The notes under the pieces: model-generated
What the model was told of the DNA's origin: nothing
The model's database searches: none
The model's input: the letters and a program-made list of their open reading frames with translations, nothing else
Source of the DNA: Paludibacteraceae bacterium
Lineage (GTDB): Bacteria > Bacteroidota > Bacteroidia > Bacteroidales > Paludibacteraceae
Length of the DNA: 64,000 nucleotides
Assembly: GCA_024399655.1 (NCBI GenBank)
Contig: JAKSNP010000001.1
Span: 1 to 64,000 of the forward strand
Direction: 5' to 3'
Shown here: piece by piece, positions 61,357 to 64,000 of the stretch
How positions within the stretch are numbered: the stretch's first letter is position 1
Layout: every line of letters begins with the position of its first letter
Position numbers and translations under genes: made by a program

Positions 61357-63513
61357 TTATCTTTGAGCGTCAACCGACATAATACCGTCGCGAATCAGCA
61401 AAGCATCAATGGTAGGTTCACCGCCACGGAAACGACGATAGAGTTCCATCGGCTCTTCTGTGCCACCGCGTTCAAGCACGTTTTCACGCCATAAATCAGC
61501 TTCTTGTTTATCAAAGATGCTACCACGTTCGTCACGAGCTTTCTGGAATTGAGCGAAAGCATCGGCATCCAAGAGTTCTGACCACTTGTAGCTATAATAA
61601 CCGGCAGCATAACCACCCGAGAATATATGGGTGAAAGCAGTTTCCATCTGAGTTCCGGGAACGGTAGGCATCACAGCCACTTGATCCATAGCTTTGTCAC
61701 CGAAAGCGATAACAGCATCCTGAACGCTCTGCCCTTCAGGAACTACAAAAGGTTCAGTAAGCATGTGCCATGCCATATCAAGATAGCAGAAGCTAAGTTG
61801 GCGAACGCAAGCATAAGCGGCATGATAGTTGTTGGAAGCCTTGATTTTCTCAATCAAATCTTCAGGCATCTTTTCTCCAGTCTCATAATGTTTAGCGAAG
61901 GTATCAATAAATTCTTTCTCGCCGAGGAAGTTCTCGTTAAATTGGCTGGGGAGTTCCACGAAGTCACGAGGAACGTTAGTACCGCTCAGACTTGAATATT
62001 GGCATTTGGTAAGCATACCATGCAGAGCATGACCGAACTCATGCAGGAAAGTTTCCACTTCATCATAAGTAAGAAGAGCGGGTTTGGTTTTAGTAGCACG
62101 AGTGAAGTTCATCACATTGACGATATGAGGACGGCTATCCGTACCGTCTTTCTCCATCCATTGGGGTTTGAAGTCGTTCATCCAAGCACCACCACGTTTG
62201 CCCTCACGGGGATGGAAGTCGCTATAATAAACGGCTACAAAATTATCATTGGCATCAAATACTTCATAAGCGCTCACTTCGGGGTTATAAACCTGGATGT
62301 CTTTGTTCTCGACGAATTTCAAGCCATACAAACGCTCTGCCAGTCCGAAGACACCTTTCTTCACATTTTCCAATTCGAAATAAGGACGAAGGATATCATC
62401 ATTGATGCTATACTTGGCATCTTGCAGTTTCTTGCTATAGAACGAGAAGTCCCATGGTTGGAGTTGTCCTTCAAAACCGAGTCCTTCAGCAAAAGCTTGC
62501 AATTCAGCAACTTCAGCTTTTGCAGCGGGCATATAAGCATCACGGAGTTGATCAAGGAAAGCCATAACGATTTCTTGTTTTTCAGCACATGTTTTATGCA
62601 GAGATTTCTCAGCATAGTCGCGTTTGCCAAAGAGTTGAGCATATTCCAAACGAACATTGGCGATATCGATAATCAGTTGTGTATTGTCGAATTCCCCACC
62701 GATACAACGTGTATTGTAAGCCGTGTAAAGTTCTTGACGAAGTTCACGGTTTTCGCAATCTTGCATAAAAGGTCCGTAGGTAGTAGGTTTGAGGTCCAAG
62801 AGCCAACCTTCCTGATTGTTGTTGGCAGCATTTTCATGCATCATTGATTTGGTATCCTCGTTCAAACCAGCCAATTGAGATTCATCCGTAATCAGTTTGG
62901 TCCAAGCGTTGGTTGCTTTCAGCACATTTTGACCATAAGCTGTGGTCAGTTGACTCATACGCATCGAGATATCGCGGAATTTCTCTTTATCCTCGGGTGA
63001 AAGATTTGCGCCGTTCTCGGCAAAACTCTCATAGACATCGTCCAACAATTTCTGTTGTTCTTTATTAAGATCAAGGTTTTCACGTTGATCATATACAGCT
63101 TTGATTCGTTGGAAGAGGCCCTCATTCAGAATGATTTGTGTTGAATATTCGCTCAACATCGGACTCAGTTGCACTTCCATCTCCTGCATTTGTTCGTTGG
63201 TTTCAGCAGAAGCAAGGTTAAAGAAACAACTTACCACCACATCAAGCATTTTGCCGCTATTGACATAGGCTTCGATAGTGTTTTCGAAAGTAGGTTCGTC
63301 TTGACAATTGACGATAGCGTCAATGTCAGCAAGTCCTTGTTTCATACCTTCTTCAAAAGCGGGCATATAATGCTCCATTTTGATTTCAGAGAAAGGATAA
63401 GTACCATGAGGAGTAGCCCAATCCTGATAATTGAAGAACGGATTTTGATCCGCTTTTTTAGCGCAACCGATTAGCGCCAAGGCAGTCATTGCCATAATTA
63501 CAATTTTCTTCAT
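61357..63513 (-). CDS. M3-family metallopeptidase lipoprotein (Dcp/oligopeptidase type)
   Basis: 718 residues. Lipoprotein signal with lipobox ALIGC (Cys17), then the M3 fold: MEHYMPAFEEGMKQ at the start of the mature part, zinc site HEFGHALH near residue 490 with the downstream Glu, and GYAAGYYSYKWSELLDADAF near the C-terminus, typical of dipeptidyl carboxypeptidase and oligopeptidase A. Most M3 enzymes are cytoplasmic; this one should sit in the periplasm or outer membrane and degrade peptides there, as does the exported C1B peptidase at 36982. Confidence 0.93.
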   Translation of the reverse strand: MKKIVIMAMTALALIGCAKKADQNPFFNYQDWATPHGTYPFSEIKMEHYMPAFEEGMKQGLADIDAIVNCQDEPTFENTIEAYVNSGKMLDVVVSCFFNLASAETNEQMQEMEVQLSPMLSEYSTQIILNEGLFQRIKAVYDQRENLDLNKEQQKLLDDVYESFAENGANLSPEDKEKFRDISMRMSQLTTAYGQNVLKATNAWTKLITDESQLAGLNEDTKSMMHENAANNNQEGWLLDLKPTTYGPFMQDCENRELRQELYTAYNTRCIGGEFDNTQLIIDIANVRLEYAQLFGKRDYAEKSLHKTCAEKQEIVMAFLDQLRDAYMPAAKAEVAELQAFAEGLGFEGQLQPWDFSFYSKKLQDAKYSINDDILRPYFELENVKKGVFGLAERLYGLKFVENKDIQVYNPEVSAYEVFDANDNFVAVYYSDFHPREGKRGGAWMNDFKPQWMEKDGTDSRPHIVNVMNFTRATKTKPALLTYDEVETFLHEFGHALHGMLTKCQYSSLSGTNVPRDFVELPSQFNENFLGEKEFIDTFAKHYETGEKMPEDLIEKIKASNNYHAAYACVRQLSFCYLDMAWHMLTEPFVVPEGQSVQDAVIAFGDKAMDQVAVMPTVPGTQMETAFTHIFSGGYAAGYYSYKWSELLDADAFAQFQKARDERGSIFDKQEADLWRENVLERGGTEEPMELYRRFRGGEPTIDALLIRDGIMSVDAQR

Positions 63514-63623
63514 TTGTTGATTATTTAGTTAATTACTTGATATCTCTTTTTCTATATTGACAACGCCTCCTATAGAAAGCGCTCAGAATAATTATTTTTC
63601 TCTATACGTGTCAAAATCCGATT

Positions 63624-64000
63624 TTACAATCCGCCACGAATCAAATTGATATCGCCCGACAACTGGTAGACACCTATCAAATTTTCAGGATGTTCGCGTT
63701 TGGATTTATTGTATTTCGGTTTGGACATATATGAATCCGTACCGGCATCCGTCCCCAATGCTCGAATAATATAATAGTAAGCACCTTCCGGAGCTGGGCG
63801 TCCGTTGATGTTTCCATCCCATCCTTTTGCCGGATCATCCCAACTGTATACCAGATGTCCCCAACGATTGAACACCCAACAGTGGAACTCTTTGATAGAG
63901 CGATAAGCCACACGGAATTCATCGTTTGCTCCATCTCCGTTAGGTGTAAACACATTGGGCACAAGCAGCATCGATTCACTAATGGCTATATCTTCGAAGG
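63624..64000 (-). CDS. T9SS type B cargo, C-terminal end only
   Basis: The gene runs off the right edge: the frame is open upstream of the first visible ATG at 63971 (residues FEDIAISES precede it). The visible ~125 residues are a gliding-motility-associated (CHU_C) type B sorting domain: PNVFTPNGDGANDEFRV, FHCWVFNRWGHLVYSWDDPAKGWDGNINGRPAPEGAYYYII. Type B domains send proteins through T9SS and are handled partly differently from type A. The domain normally ends with the beta-strand after GAYYYII; here about 45 more residues follow. The main body lies outside the window. Confidence 0.9.
   Translation of the reverse strand, partial: FEDIAISESMLLVPNVFTPNGDGANDEFRVAYRSIKEFHCWVFNRWGHLVYSWDDPAKGWDGNINGRPAPEGAYYYIIRALGTDAGTDSYMSKPKYNKSKREHPENLIGVYQLSGDINLIRGGL

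Noticed and set aside
61999..62847. 282-residue open frame opposite the M3 peptidase
   Set aside because: Antisense shadow of a gene with an intact HExxH site; no independent features.

Overview
The window is one contiguous chromosomal segment from a member of the phylum Bacteroidota, most likely the order Bacteroidales. The evidence is: promoters of the Bacteroides type (TTTG, 19-20 bases, TAnnTTTG) in front of many genes; a class III fructose-bisphosphatase; DUF349 and Omp28-related proteins; and parts of the type IX secretion system (T9SS): PorU, PorV, a type A C-terminal sorting domain, and at the right edge a type B (gliding-motility-associated) sorting domain. A T9SS-positive relative of Porphyromonas, Paludibacter or Odoribacter fits better than Bacteroides proper, but genus cannot be read from the sequence. 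No phage, insertion sequence, CRISPR array or rRNA was seen; the only tRNA found is tRNA-Glu(CUC).

Layout. 1-4.6 kb (minus): nadE-murB-murA, with an Asp-type MurA. 4.8-7.1 kb: tRNA-Glu, then fbp. 7.4-14.9 kb (minus): a secreted leucine-rich-repeat protein with a Lys/Ala tail, a CE2-like esterase, a DUF177-rpmF-rluB group, two paralogous exported rhodanese-like proteins without the active-site Cys, and pheS. 15.4-27.3 kb (plus): a ten-gene run lptD-slyD-der-(FAH-like)-porU-porV-ispF-orf-aroK-sufE that opens with a strong promoter and closes with a hairpin, linking LPS export to the T9SS sortase. 27.4-30.6 kb (minus): DUF349 protein-ftsE, and psuG. 31.5-39.7 kb (plus): pheT-prfC, a nucleoside-type MFS permease with an exported C1B peptidase, a lone gldF and a phosphoesterase. 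39.8-43.1 kb: a BadF-type sugar kinase diverging from a glycosyltransferase-SpoIID pair, with overlapping promoters. 43.2-45.2 kb (minus): a short ClpB. 45.7-50.8 kb (plus): a secreted thiol/disulfide cluster (TlpA-like, DUF6029-like barrel, two Omp28-type lipoproteins, a T9SS cargo protein). 50.8-55.7 kb (minus): an orphan FecCD permease, panB, two unknowns and an outer-membrane barrel. 55.9-59.0 kb (minus): a steroid 5-alpha-reductase homologue, an old-yellow-enzyme oxidoreductase and a short-chain dehydrogenase. 59.0-63.5 kb (minus): an EamA transporter, glyA and an M3 peptidase lipoprotein. 63.6 kb to the edge: a partial T9SS type B cargo.

Four points stand out. First, the three-gene reductase set at 55.9-59.0 kb has the composition of the Bacteroidota clusters that reduce 3-oxo-delta4 steroids or bile acids, and the 5-alpha-reductase keeps the family's catalytic Glu and Tyr. 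Second, seven intergenic stretches carry tandem repeats with an 11-bp period, in three sequence families that recur at distant loci. Third, ClpB lacks the N-domain and about 20 residues in its second ATPase domain. Fourth, lptD, porU and porV lie in one transcription unit. Assignments rest on motif recognition by eye; no database search was run.
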